Shown: positions 32,530 to 44,481 of the stretch, one piece after another
Position numbering within the stretch: position 1 is the first letter of the stretch
Layout of the letters: the number at the start of each line of letters is the position of its first letter
Source: Henckelia pumila
Taxonomy: Eukaryota; Streptophyta; Magnoliopsida; Lamiales; Gesneriaceae
Direction of reading: 5' to 3'
DNA length: 64,000 bases
Assembly: GCF_033568475.1 (NCBI RefSeq)
Contig: NW_027331831.1
Location: 1,860,001-1,924,000, forward strand
The notes under the pieces: model-generated
Seen by the model: only the letters and a program-made list of their open reading frames with translations
Database searches by the model: none
What the model was told of the DNA's origin: nothing
Position numbers and translations under genes: made by a program

Positions 32530-33641
32530 CTACCTACGTCCCAATTATATTGTCCACGTTTTTTTTGTTTGTCCCAAATATATAGTAATATATCATATTT
32601 AGTAATATTTTTTTACACTTCTTTACTAATATACCCTTATTAACTACACCTTGAAAATTGTGCAATCATTTTTTAATGAGAGAATTTTTAAAATAGCCTT
32701 CTACAAGTATCTATAATCAATTTTGGCCTTAATTTAGCTATTTTTTCAAATTAGACTTTTAATCATCCCAAGTTACAGATTTATCCCTTAAACCCTATTA
32801 TCACTTATTATCACCGATTTATCATTCTTATTTTTTTCTCTTTGTTGCCACCAACAAAACATTAAATCCAAGATACGAAATCTCATGTTTTGTGGTTTTG
32901 ATTTTTTATTTATTCTTATATTTTATTTTAGTTTATTGAAAAAGTCACAAATTTCATTATATTATCTTCTCCCTCTCCCGGACTCTCACCGCCAACCATC
33001 AAATCAAATCAAGGGAGGTAATCTCTTTTTCTTTTTGCATCATTTTTTATGTGTTTTTATATCATGTTTTAATGTATTGAAAATTCATGATGAATATCAG
33101 ATTATATAATTTTTTATGTAATATTGATAAGTATATCACACAAAGCTAATTGTTAGAGTAATGTTATCTACGTGCAGTAACTAGTAATTAGATAGTAGAG
33201 ACTGATACATTGATATAGTTGTGGGGTTTGGCTCTATTAGCGGTGTTGAATCATATGCATATTGTGAAAAATATTGTGTTAATTTAAAATACATTTTAAA
33301 CAATATTTTTACGAGCCAATTTTTTTTCTTCCAAATATAGTGTTGTAAATCTCTCTTAATTTATTGAGTGAGTTATAGTAATAGAATCTACTAATTTAGA
33401 AAATGTTTAAAAGGATATTTTAGGATTTTAAGTTTATGGAAAGGCTATACTGCAAAATATTTGATGAACAAGGCTATTTTTAAAAATATGGTTTGGAAGT
33501 AGGCTAGAATCCTTAAATTCTCTTTTTTAATATATTACATATGGATAAAATAGGAAGTTTATATAAAATTTACTTTCCCAATAAATTTTTCTTAATCTGT
33601 GTGAAAAACAAAATAGGAGAATGTATTTGGAACAGAGAGAG
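32530..33641. mobile_element. Stowaway-like MITE split by a nested element, unit 1
   Basis: The left terminus CTACCTACGTCCCAATTATA and the reverse complement of the right terminus (CTCTCTCTGTTCCAAATACA) match the CTCCCTCCGTCCC-type inverted repeats of plant mariner/Stowaway elements. Both sides are flanked by TA. Without the inner insertion it would be about 260 bp. Confidence 0.7.
32678..33522. mobile_element. MULE-type element nested in the Stowaway, unit 1
   Basis: An 845-bp insert flanked by a perfect 9-bp target duplication TTTTTTAAT (32669-32677 and 33523-33531), the length typical of Mutator-like elements. The inverted ends are GAGAGAATTTTTAAAATAGC against GAGAATTTAAGGATTCTAGC. The interior (32840-33020) includes a C-rich, leader-like stretch ending GGGAGGTAATC, which could be a captured exon/donor. 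No transposase is visible. Confidence 0.7.
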
Positions 33642-33917
33642 TAATATATAATTCATTGATTAAGTTCAACCCACCCCAACTCTAATTTATGAATCCGTCC
33701 CTGATCATGCATTTAAATATTCGTTTGCAATAATTAAGAGAAATGTGAAAATTTGGTTGAGTTGAGTGCTTGTGATTATTATTTTTAAGTTGACCATTGA
33801 AAATAAGTAATGTATTTTTTCAATAAGAAGAATATATGTTGATTTTGATTAGTACTTGGAGATCTATAATTTGAAGTCTAATATGGTATCATTCGAATAA
33901 AATATTCTTCTCAATTC

Positions 33918-34741
33918 CATGTCTCCCATGAAAGAGTGGGTGCTCGGTGAGCCAACTTGTGGCTAAGGGCTTTGATGACTCTTTGTATAAATAATCTTTT
34001 GTTTAATATAATTTACACTTTTATTAATGGCAATGACTTTATCTTTCTTCATATTGTTATATTGTGATATACTATTGTTGTTTTGATAAAGACCTTGAAT
34101 ATACTATAATGTATGTAAGATGTGGTAGTGCATGGGGATGACTATCATGAAACACATCTTATAGTCACTGTATATTCTAAACAGTTCCTAGTCGATTGAG
34201 CCGTCCGTTAATAAGGATAAGGATCGCTCGAGATTGAGACTAGCATTTGCGATGCCGAGTACCACGTTTCATTGGTATGGAACATAGAGATGTTCAAAGC
34301 ATGCAAATGGATATTCATACGATGAATGATCGAACTACCCTATCCGGACTTTCCAAGTGGTTATCACTTATCGAGTGGATAAAGTCCGCGGTTTTGGTTG
34401 TACACCATTAGTCCTTACTACTTGAAACATCATTGAGACTTTATATGCTAGTACTGTACTTTGACTCGTTTACCGACTCTATTGGGGTCATCAGGTGTCG
34501 GGATTGGGTATAATTACGACACATATAGGAGTCGATGCTTTGTTGTCAAGGATTCACCACATACTTGCTAGTGTGGATATCCTATGCAATCTGAGGAGAT
34601 ATTAGTGTGACGAATCTCTGGTCAGAGTACATGATGTGTTTTAAGAAATAGTTTCTTAGTAGCACATGCGATGTCACTATTTGATCTTCAAGATGTATTG
34701 CATAGTTATCGAATCTCGAACGACTCTCGATTTACCAATTA
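33918..34741. mobile_element. LTR-retrotransposon-like fragment at end of unit 1
   Basis: The composition turns less AT-rich here. The block resembles recurrent non-coding sequence of plant LTR retrotransposons, without recognisable coding domains. It is a fossil truncated at least at its right end, where it joins the 3' end of oxygenase exon 1 of the next unit. The family is not settled. Confidence 0.4.
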
Positions 34742-36003
34742 TGGAGACATTGCTCAGGTGAGAATTTTACCAACTCTGTTTGGTTTCAAACAAAATAAAT
34801 AAATAAAATATTTATGTTCTTACGTAATTTATTTAATAATTTGGTGGTTGGGTATTACTAGACTACTAGTAATGGGTGCTGATATATGCAATAGAAATAG
34901 AACAATATTGTTAGTTTATCTTAATAATAATTAATTATGAATTGTACAAACCCTTAAATTAATTATCATAATTTTGAGACGACTATATTTTTTTAATATA
35001 TAAATAAATATAAAAGTCTACCATAATTGAATGTTAAGTTATTTGCGAAGTTCAGGATACTTCTTTAAGATTTGATTTATTCGCAAATGTTAAAATTAAT
35101 TCAAACCTCAATCGAGGGGAAAAAATAATTTAATTAATACGACAAGCTGGTTCAATCTAATCCAGTTGTGTGGGGAAGGGAAATTGGGATTTTGGAATCT
35201 TGATAATTTTAGTTTAACACGAAATTAGGATTGAATTTGCATTTAATCACATATATTAATTGACTAGCTAGAAATGCAAATGGAAATGGAAAGGCTCTAC
35301 TTAATTATACGTCGACATTTTCCAACAAATGTTATCAAATTAATGATGGTTTTGGACTTGTGATTTGTCAACATTGGTAGACACAATTTTGTGGAATATA
35401 TTATTCAATTTTAATTGTGTAATTGTGTTAACATTGCTCTTTTTTTCCCCCAGTCAATTCGAATTCTTTTATACTATCAAAAATAAATTTTTTTTTATCT
35501 AGTACCAATTCAAACTTTCTTGAACCAAAGCAAGAACAAAATGGCATGATAGAATTGGGTCTTGATATCAAATAAAATTATTGAAGTTTTAAGCGTATTA
35601 TATGTGTAAAGTCCTGAAAACAATAATTGAAACCTCCATTCTTTCTGTTCAAAAGAATATATACATTATGTGGTTTGTAACATGACAGGTCTGGAGCAAT
35701 GGGAGATCGAAGAAAGTTAGAGGAAGACCGATACCATGTTCGGGCGACGATTTAGGTCGCGTAACAATGTCTCTACTGGTTACCCTCCCGGTGGAAAGCA
35801 TGGTGTCCCCTCGACCAGCTCCAAAAGTAGCCATTGAAGGTGGACACGATGGCAATGATGAAGAAAACGACCGCGACATCGAAGACGAAGACGCCGAGAC
35901 TGAACCACAAGTGTTCCATTCGTTTCCTTTTGAAGATTACGCTTGGAAAGTATATCATGAACGTATTCTGCTCAAAGACCCACTCCTCAGATATAGAATT
36001 TAA
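34742..36003 (+). pseudogene. Oxygenase-like gene, promoterless 3' part, unit 2
   Basis: Contains the last 16 bp of exon 1 (codons for GDIAQ), the intron with intact donor and acceptor, and complete exon 2 (35689-36003, VWSNGRSKK.. to LLRYRI). Exon 1 and the promoter are absent, replaced upstream by the LTR-like fragment. Exon 2 itself is undamaged and differs from the complete gene by a few replacements (VESM for MESM, EDED for EDKD). Confidence 0.9.
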
Positions 36004-36986
36004 TTGATCAGTGTCATTGATGATAATTGGTGTGGTGTGGTGTGGCCTTGTTGTATTTAGTACCCAATGGATGTCTTATTATTTTAGTACATTTTTTGGT
36101 ACATTGGTTAAACATGCATGAGATGGAGAGTACGTCCACTTCCAATTTTTGGATTATATAGACTTTTTGTCAATGCAAAATTTATTGGAAAAATAAATGA
36201 ATTTATATTATATTTATTTAATTTATTAAAAAATTGTAGGGTTTTTTTTTTTGAAGAGATTAAAAATAGGGATATATTAGTAAATTATTAATTTTTTTTT
36301 TACTAAATATGAAACAAGTTTATATATTTTAGACAAACGAAGAGGAAAATTTAGGAGCATATATAAATTGTTAAATATAGAAACTGAATATAATGCAGTA
36401 GAGATCATTTGAAACCCCGTGCCGGCCTACTTCTAATATTTTTTTAAAAAGAACTCAAATAAAAAATCTAATAATAAATCATATCGAATAAATTAATACT
36501 ATGAATAATGTTTAAAAATTTAAAATTTAACAACAGTCCAATTTGTTATTTTCGTTAAATCAAAGTTTTGTTATAATACCATTATTTGCTTTTTTAATTG
36601 TCATCGTAAACTTCATTACTTAATTTTGTCAATATTATTTATTGTTGTTTGGATTCGTTATAACCACCAAAGCATATAAGTTATAGCCAAAAAAATTTCA
36701 AACCAAACAGACGATAAACAAAGCATGTACGCTTAACATTTTCGTAGGGACCAAACGGAAATGTAAATATTTTTCTTCTACGTTTTGACCAAATTAACCA
36801 TCGAGTGTGACTCCCATCATCGTAGCGTTTGACATAGTTTTTAATAATGAGGAAATACTTGTCAGCTTCGGCTTAAAAAAAACCGAGAATTGTTACGTAC
36901 GAAAAGTACCTATAACAAACAAGCTGCAGTAGCCATTAGCTAAGCCTCTGGAACGTTTTGGGCATCACTTAATTTGCATCCCCCAG
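36004..36986. other. Spacer, unit 2
   Basis: AT-rich. Includes the segment 36177-36446 that is missing from unit 1. No gene seen. Confidence 0.6.
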
Positions 36987-37535
36987 CTACGGATCTTGAG
37001 CCGCCAAGAACCGGACGGTTTGAGCCGGTTTAAGCGTCTCCACAATCTTGATCACGGTTCTTTTCCTCAAAAAATCGGCACATTGCAGTAGACCCACCGT
37101 CCATGGAAGCAGCTAAATGTTCCATAGCCGAATCGAAGTTAGCCTCGTCCCCGTTACGTGGCCTTCCCACTGTCCTAGCCAATTCCACCATTGTTGGAGA
37201 CACCTATATATATATGGTCACAAGCAACATTAATAATAATTTAAATATTCATGGATATATATATTAGAATGAATGAATGAATAATATTAATATTATACCA
37301 ACTCTAGCAAGTTCGTTCTTTTTCCTCTTGTTTGATCTGTGTCATCAAGTTGCATGTGTCAAATCCAACACATTGCTGATCACAATCCGAATAGCCAATC
37401 CCGGCCTGAATCCACAGATAGGTTCTCTCCAAGGAGCTAAACCAAGCCGGTGCGAACACCAGGAAAACATCCTCACCCGCAACTCTTCCCTTGGCTTCGT
37501 AATATTGGTTCCAATGAGCCATGACTTGTTGGATA
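36987..37535 (-). pseudogene. DOG1-domain gene, C-terminal piece, unit 2
   Basis: The minus strand reads LIQQVMAHWNQYYEAKGRVA, EDVFLVFAPAWFSSLERTYLWI, then in a shifted frame FRPGLAIRIVISNVLDL. After a probable intron (about 37206-37305) come SPTMVELARTVGRPRNGDEA and, shifted again, ADFLRKRTVIKIVETLKPAQTV..FLAAQDP and a stop. This is the conserved course of the DOG1 domain (HYxxYYxxK, SSLExxxLWIGGFRP, ADxLRxxTL..QTVRFLAA). At least two frame changes and the loss of its N-terminal part make it a pseudogene. DOG1-like proteins act in dormancy and hormone signalling, and the domain also occurs in TGA factors. The N-terminal and middle parts lie further right, in the wrong order. The piece is absent from unit 1. 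Confidence 0.8.
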
Positions 37536-37905
37536 AGCAACACGACAAAGTTCATGTATAAGCCACGGCTTCGATGCAAACAATACAACAATAGACGTGC
37601 CAAAACAGAGTCGAATCCAAGAATTTGGAAGGGGGTGGTTCGACGAGATTGTGCATTAGCTAGATTTTTTGCGATGAAACTTTACTTTCTAAGACAAATT
37701 AAAACATAAAATGGGACAACAAAGATATATAGATTCAAATATAACATTAAATCTTGCATACGTTAGCCAAAATTTAAAAATATAACAGGAAAACATGGGT
37801 AAAATGACAATACATTTGTTCAAATTGTATTTGGGGATAGGGTGAACAAAATTGTTTAAATTAACAAGTACTCTCACACAGGTACGAATAAGAAAGAAGA
37901 AATAT

Positions 37906-40355
37906 CTAATCTGTTATCCCAGATCCCGTGTTCTCCAGATCTATGTCTCCCATCCCTGTATCTTCCTCCGCTTCACTATCTTCATCTCCACTAATCTCCT
38001 CGTTCTCGCGACCAAGCTTAGCCATATGCTCTGCGAGCAGTTTATCTTCTCGTTCACTCACCTAAATAAAACCAAACGAATTAAATGGTGGTGGCCATGA
38101 TGAATATTCAATCAAGGTGAAAATTTTGAAACCGTAACAGAACATGCAAATGGAAACGATTTTTAGCGACAATCTGATGTGATATGGGAAAGTTGAAATT
38201 CTAATTTTGATAAATATAGTCATCCTCACCGCTCTAGGTGCTTCTTTGACAGTAAGTTTTCCTGAGTGTCGTGCAATCTCTTCTGTGCAAGCTTCAATGG
38301 CCTTGTTAAGTACAGATATATACCTTGTTCCTGCAATGCAAAAATGAAACTAATTTTATTGGTGACAGCTTTTTGAATCATCTCAAACATAAAGTTAAAT
38401 ATAGGGAAATACAGGAATTGATGATAACAAGGCACCTTAACATTCACCAATGGCAAAAGCAAATTTTATGTCATTCGCTGGTGATGTACACCAGTTGCAT
38501 TGCTTAACAAACTTTGATGCTTACCATAGGATCGTGAGTATCAATATTGATCCAGAACTCATTGCTGCCCATGCATAAGGCAATATCAGATTATTAAGCG
38601 TAACATGCTTGTCTAGTAATTTACCTTGTCAAGAGTCTGGGTGTTGAGAACATATGCTGGAGGAGCAACAAGTTTAATTTTAACAGGGCAATCCTTGTTT
38701 CCTGCAGCTTCAGCTTTTCGCATCGCGTCCTGAAAAGCATTTGGGAGATATCAGTGGTACATAACACCAAAGAGAGATCCCAGTAATGCTACTAACCACG
38801 ATAATAATAAAGTTTAAAAAAAAATTAAAAACAAAAAAAAAAGAGTCAGATGATTAATCATGGGAGTGAACCTTTATGTGCAGAACACCATCAAATTGAA
38901 AGCACTTCATTTCAATATCTGCACGAATTTTTAAAGGCTGTGGTGTCATTCTTCTCCTAATATTTTTAACTAAAGAGTCTTTTACATCCTCCGATAAAGC
39001 AGGAACAACCTTAGTTATCTGCAGGATTTCCAGATGGAAAATAATCATATACGTTGATCTCGTGAAGAATATGAGATTGAAATGAAAATGTATACTACCT
39101 CTTGTCCGTTAGGTCCGACTTCTTTTACTTCACGAGTAAGAGAGTCAAGCACGGAATCAGGATCATTGACAACTACTTTAAACGCCTGTAATTTAGAAAT
39201 CAGTAAAACGTTTGTTACGGAATTAAATATTAAGTTGGCGCAAATATACAACATATACTATATTGATTGAACTTCTGAGCATCTCACCTCAAATGCATGA
39301 CCATATTTCCTGTATAAAGGCCAGCCCACATGAATATAGAGGTCCTGCAACAAAAAATCATCTAAGCAAAGCTCATAATAGATTGTAAAATTAGTTCACT
39401 AGTCAAATAGTTCATTAATCGGGTAGCGCAACAAGCAGTATTAGCAAATCGTTTTGAGTTAATTGGTCAGTTGGCATAATTGATGCTCACACCTTTAAAA
39501 AGTACAGTGAGACCTTAACAACTCTACAAGTAACCAAAGGTAACCACAATTTAGTTCCATTGACCAATACCGAGCTCAAAATTCACAAAGTTGCAATTGG
39601 TCCTATTCAACAATAACAAGACAACCATATTCAGATTCAAATACCAAAAGCTATTCCCAGGAGATGTGTTAAACAGAGTGAAGCCTAGATCTAGTAAGTA
39701 GCCTACAAAGCTCTTCTAGAAAAGCTTCAAACTACCCATAACTGCATCCATATAAGTGTTGAATGTTCTCTGACAGTTCCTTGTAGTTTTTTTCTTCCCT
39801 TTCTTCTCTTTCACCATTTTTTTTACAAGTTTCACGGCATACTTTGCCTATAAATAGCTACTTACACCTATTTCGTTGGGATAAAATTTACAAATCACAA
39901 GCATGCTGCCAAAGGCAAAATCAAGTTAATTATTTGGAGTCAAGCAACATATCAGTAGAAGTAGCAAACAAACATGAGACTAAAATAGAAAATGCAAAAC
40001 ACAAACTCCCTAACCGATGTTTATTAGCAAGGAAAATAACAACAAAAAATGATACAAAAACATAGAACATTCCCCAATGGACTCGTTGGCAGTATTTCAA
40101 AAGCACTGAGCTAAAATCAATTTAAAGGTGCATCTTTTTATTCAAATAAGAAAACAAAAGAATAGAAATGAAAAGGAAAACTTTGAAATAAAAATTTCAA
40201 CAGATACAATCCAATTTAAAGATAACCTCAAGATCAATCTTCATTGTCTCCGCCACATGTCGCATTATGGAATGGACAAGCTTGCTCTTGTTAAATCTCT
40301 CCTCGCACGCCTGGATATCCTCTTCAGAAACTCGCCTCTTGCTGAGATCAATGTA
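37906..40355 (-). pseudogene. eIF2alpha: eIF2alpha, 5'-truncated, unit 2 (frameshifted)
   Basis: Same seven-exon remnant as in unit 1, ending SGITD at 37906-37908, but the penultimate exon has an extra TA (about 38316-38322). This changes EQGISVLNK to EQGIYLYLT and destroys the frame of that exon. The insertion lies in a short TA tract, so slippage is the likely cause. It is shared with unit 3. The other exons look intact by eye. The S1/Ser51 part is missing here too. Confidence 0.9.
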
Positions 40356-40457
40356 ACGTTCTTGATCGATCAACCAATGTTCGAAAAACAGCTGGAATGA
40401 CTGAGCATCCGAGGTGTTTGAATATGATCCAAGAGAGACATGATTCCCGGAGGCCAA
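40353..40457 (-). pseudogene. DOG1-domain gene, N-terminal piece, unit 2
   Basis: Same [16 protein letters not shown] piece, fused in frame to eIF2alpha, with TTG (40455-40457) at the start position. The 27-bp repeated segment is 40353-40379; its partner is 44152-44178. Confidence 0.65.
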
Positions 40458-40840
40458 TTAGGATATGGATTTGGGCAAAACTTTGAGAAGACGGGATGCT
40501 TCGGAATATGGGCATCCGAAGCTGGGTTTTCGAAGGGTGGGATCAAGAAACGGTGGATTTCGAAGGTTTACAAGTCGGTTGCAAAAGGGTTGATGGAAGC
40601 GTAGAAGATTATTAATTATGAGCGGCGGCGGAGGAGAATTGTGGGGGAAGAACTGCAAGCACTGTGAATTGATGGGGGAAGAACGGAATTATGCGGTGGA
40701 ATTATGCGGTGGCCGCCTCAATTTAATTTTTGAAGCTATCTTTATTTAAACATAATATTTATAACCATATACTTGTTCCCACATCTAGAATTCAATAAAT
40801 AATTTGTTATTTATAAATCACTTTTCACAATTGTTTGTTT

Positions 40841-41080
40841 GCCGGGCTCAGTCGCGAGGGCCTGTAACCATAGCTGGGGCAATAAAGTGGAGGTGAATGA
40901 AGCCGTGCCCACTATCTTCAAAGAAGAACCTTGAGCCCAGACTTGACCGCTGATAGCTGGCGACAGAGCGCATAGGAGGTACTCCTCTTTAGTTGCCGGC
41001 TTGACAGAGCAGCGACAGTATATCGGTTTCTAAATTGGGCTTATAAGATGGTGTTTCCACCTCATTCGAACCCCCAAACT
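40841..41080. other. GC-richer island, possibly organelle-derived, unit 2
   Basis: Near-identical to 25368-25607. Confidence 0.35.
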
Positions 41081-41199
41081 TTTTTTGATTTATAAATTAA
41101 ACACACATTTTTTAATTAAAAACATTATACAATTTTTTTTAATTTTTTTCAACTCTTCCCGATGTCACACTCCTATCTCCCTCCCAAAAACTTCCCTAA

Positions 41200-43211
41200 C
41201 TAGTATTCCCACCTGTGCGATGCGCAGAATGATATTTTTGTGTAATTATTGACATAATATGAGTGCTTGAATAAATAATTAAAATATAAATAAATTAAGG
41301 TTGAAGTGGATTAAAAAATTTGAAATATACGGATATAAATATATCTTCATTGCTTATATAACTTTTTTTAAAAATTCAACTTGATATTTATTAAACCACA
41401 ATTGAAGTCATCACAACGGATTTCAAATCCTTAGATTATTGGAATCAATTTAAATTCATTGTAGTTGGAGTGGTTTGTGACAGAGTTTAATATTTTTGTA
41501 AATTTCTTTGGAAAATTTTTTAGAAAACAGTTTTAAGCAAATGAAATAAGTTATTTGACATCTTCTAATATGTTTATAGATATATAAATATATAAGGTTT
41601 TCCGCCCCTATTTTTTTCATAAATTTCTTATTTTAATATTTTAATTTTCATATTATATTTTTATTAAAAAATTTGTTATTTTCTAAGGGATTTATTTACC
41701 CAATAATTATAAATTTGATGCATGCAATATTTGTATTCTATACAAAAGAAAAATATAATTTTTTTAAATTTTAAAATTTCAAAGTTGAAATATAAAAATA
41801 TAAAATATAAAATATAAAAATAAATATAATAAAATATAGATACATAATATTTTAATAATATAAGTTACATTAAACTTTTTACAATTAGTATAAAATGTTT
41901 TTTATATAAACAAAAAATTAATATATAAATTATATAAAATTAAATAAACAAAAAATTTAATTATTATAACAAAAAAAATTTAAATTAAATCGTAAATTTG
42001 TCTATATTTTAAAAAACTTTAATCAAATAATATATCACTCAAATCAAAATAATATTTTCTTGAATATCCTATATAATCTCTATCTATAGTTTTAAACTCA
42101 ATCATATCTTATTTGAATTTTTAAGTTTGATGATAATGTGTTCACTATTTTCAAAAATAATTTTTCGGTTGAAAATATTATAGTTTCTATTTTAGAAATC
42201 TTTTCATCTTATATATATATATAAACAAAAATAAATTTTTTTTTATCACAAAAAAAAATTTAATTTAGTTTAACTTCAGGAATATTTTTATCTATGTTCT
42301 AAAATTTTATATTAAATAATATATCACTCATAACATCATATTTTTTTGAATATTTTTGTTGTGTATATCTACATATGCATATAGACAAATCAATCATCAT
42401 ATTAAAAATAATATTAAATTTTATTTGATAAAAATAATATTTTAAATTTTTTCAATCGTATTTTGAAGTATATTTATAATTTCTAGATTAAATATAATAT
42501 CACTAATTTTTATTAAATTTTGTTTAATAATGAAATTTTTTTATCAAACTTTTATTAAATTTTGTTTAATAATGAAAAATATTTTTTTAAAAAAAATCTG
42601 TCGGATTTTTATAAAAAGAGGAAGAATTTAAATTTTTTAGAAGACTATTTTGAATTTTGTTTTTAATTAAATCATATTTTTTACTTATATTTTAAAAATT
42701 TTAGTTTAAATATTTGCATATGAGTTTTATGTTTTTATATATAAAAATTGCTAAAGGTATAACAAATATCATATACAATGATATCTAAAATATTAATATC
42801 TTGAAATTTTTCTATTTTATCGCGATATTTTGTATCTAATTTATCATGATATTTTTATATATTAAATTCCTGTATAATTTTTTGTGTTGTAAAATTTGGT
42901 GTACAAATTTTGTTTTATTGAGCAAAACAACCAACGTCAAAAGCAAAAATTAAATTTTTTTTATCAAGATAAATTATATTTTAATTTTTTAAAATTAAAT
43001 TATATTTTTATCTATATTTTAAAATTTTTATGTCAAATATTTTATCATTTATAATATCATCTTATTTTTTGAATATTCAATATTTTCTCTATCTATAATT
43101 TTAAATTAAATAATATTTTTTTTATTTTTTAATTTTATGATATCTTTAATATTTTTGAAAATATCTTTTGGGCTTGAAAATTTGTTTTATTTCTATTTAT
43201 GTCACTTTTTT

Positions 43212-43257
<46 letters not shown>

Positions 43258-43896
43258 TAAACAACCACATTAAAAAAAAATTGTTTGATCACTATAAATA
43301 GTACTTTAATTTTTTTTAAATTAAATCATATTTATATATATATATATTTTAAAATTTTTAAATCAAATATTTTATCACTAATAATATTATTTTTTTAAAC
43401 TTCAATATTATCTCTATCTATACTTTTAAATTTAACCATATTTATTTTCAAATTTAATGATTAATGATAATGTTTTTACTATTTTTATAAATTACTTTTG
43501 AACGAAAAACTATTTTTAGCAGACTTTTATTCTTTTATATAGATATAGATTAATAATATTATTTTTAAATCTTTGTTGTGTATATACATAATTGATAGTC
43601 AAAACACCGGCTATAAGAAAAATTTCAATTTTGTTAAATCAAGAAAAATAATTTTTTTAATTTTTTTTAAAAAATCACTCGTATTTTAAATATATTTTAA
43701 AATTTTTGGATAATATACTTTATCACTTATAATATAATATTTGTTTTATTTTGAATATTATCTTTACCTAGTTTAAATTCAACAATATCTTTATTTTATC
43801 TATGCAATATTTTTACTAATTTTAGAATAAACTTTAGGCGGGAAAATGTTTGTTTTCTTTTTTTAGCATACTTTCTTGTTTTTATATATATATAGA
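41200..43896 (-). mobile_element. Helitron-like cluster, unit 2
   Basis: CTAG end at 41200-41203 and minus-strand 5' TC at 43896, with the same internal repeats as unit 1. Differences are mostly homopolymer and TA-run lengths, plus a short ATC insertion near 43054. Confidence 0.45.
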
Positions 43897-44082
43897 TTTC
43901 TGTTCTTCCTCCCATCGTCTTGCTCGCTTCCTTCTACGCCAAAAATCGTTGCCCAACACCAGCTCTATCATCCTCCAATCTCGTCTCGTCTGCTTTCCTT
44001 TTTCTACGTTGATCGAAATTATAAGTACGTGCATTTGTTTTTTTTTTTATGGTTATTTAATTGCGATTTCTTTGTCGTGACC

Positions 44083-44178
44083 GAATTGTTCAAACCTCTG
44101 TTCTTCTTCGTCGTTGCCCCCGCATTCGATTACCCGAACAAGTTCTCGGAGGTAACGTTCTTGATCGATCAACCAATG
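44083..44178 (-). pseudogene. DOG1-domain gene, middle piece, unit 2
   Basis: Minus-strand [20 protein letters not shown] and onward, beginning at the 27-bp segment 44152-44178. It has one substitution relative to unit 1 (GCATTCG for ACATTCG on the plus strand). Confidence 0.55.
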
Positions 44179-44481
44179 CTTTTTTTTTTTTTTTTGAAAA
44201 AATAAATGAATAAATTTTCAAAAAAAGAAGAGAAAAACAACATAATAGGCTTGGTTGGTTTTAGGAGGTGGATTTCTCGGCCCCCTGTGTTAAACTTTAC
44301 TTGTTGGATAGAGCCTGAGCTTCATTAATTCATTTGGGCCCAGAAGAATTTAGATGGCCCATATTATTATGGACATAACCCAATTTATTCGGGTGGTCCA
44401 CAATTAAGCAGCCAATAAAGCGCCGGTCGGATTTGTGGCTCAGCATCCACCAATGTTTTGCAGCACCAAAAACTCGCGAGA

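Larger units (their letters stand above)
19883..34741. repeat. Tandem segmental array, unit 1 (14,859 bp)
   Basis: Unit boundaries come from where the sequence restarts: TGGAGACATTGCTCAG at 19883, 34742 and 50229. Unit 1 is shorter than unit 2 by about 630 bp. It lacks about 270 bp equivalent to 36177-36446, and has an unrelated block of about 390 bp (21672-22060) in place of about 790 bp carrying the DOG1 C-terminal piece. Elsewhere the copies are near-identical, with a few substitutions and small indels per kilobase by eye. Confidence 0.95.
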
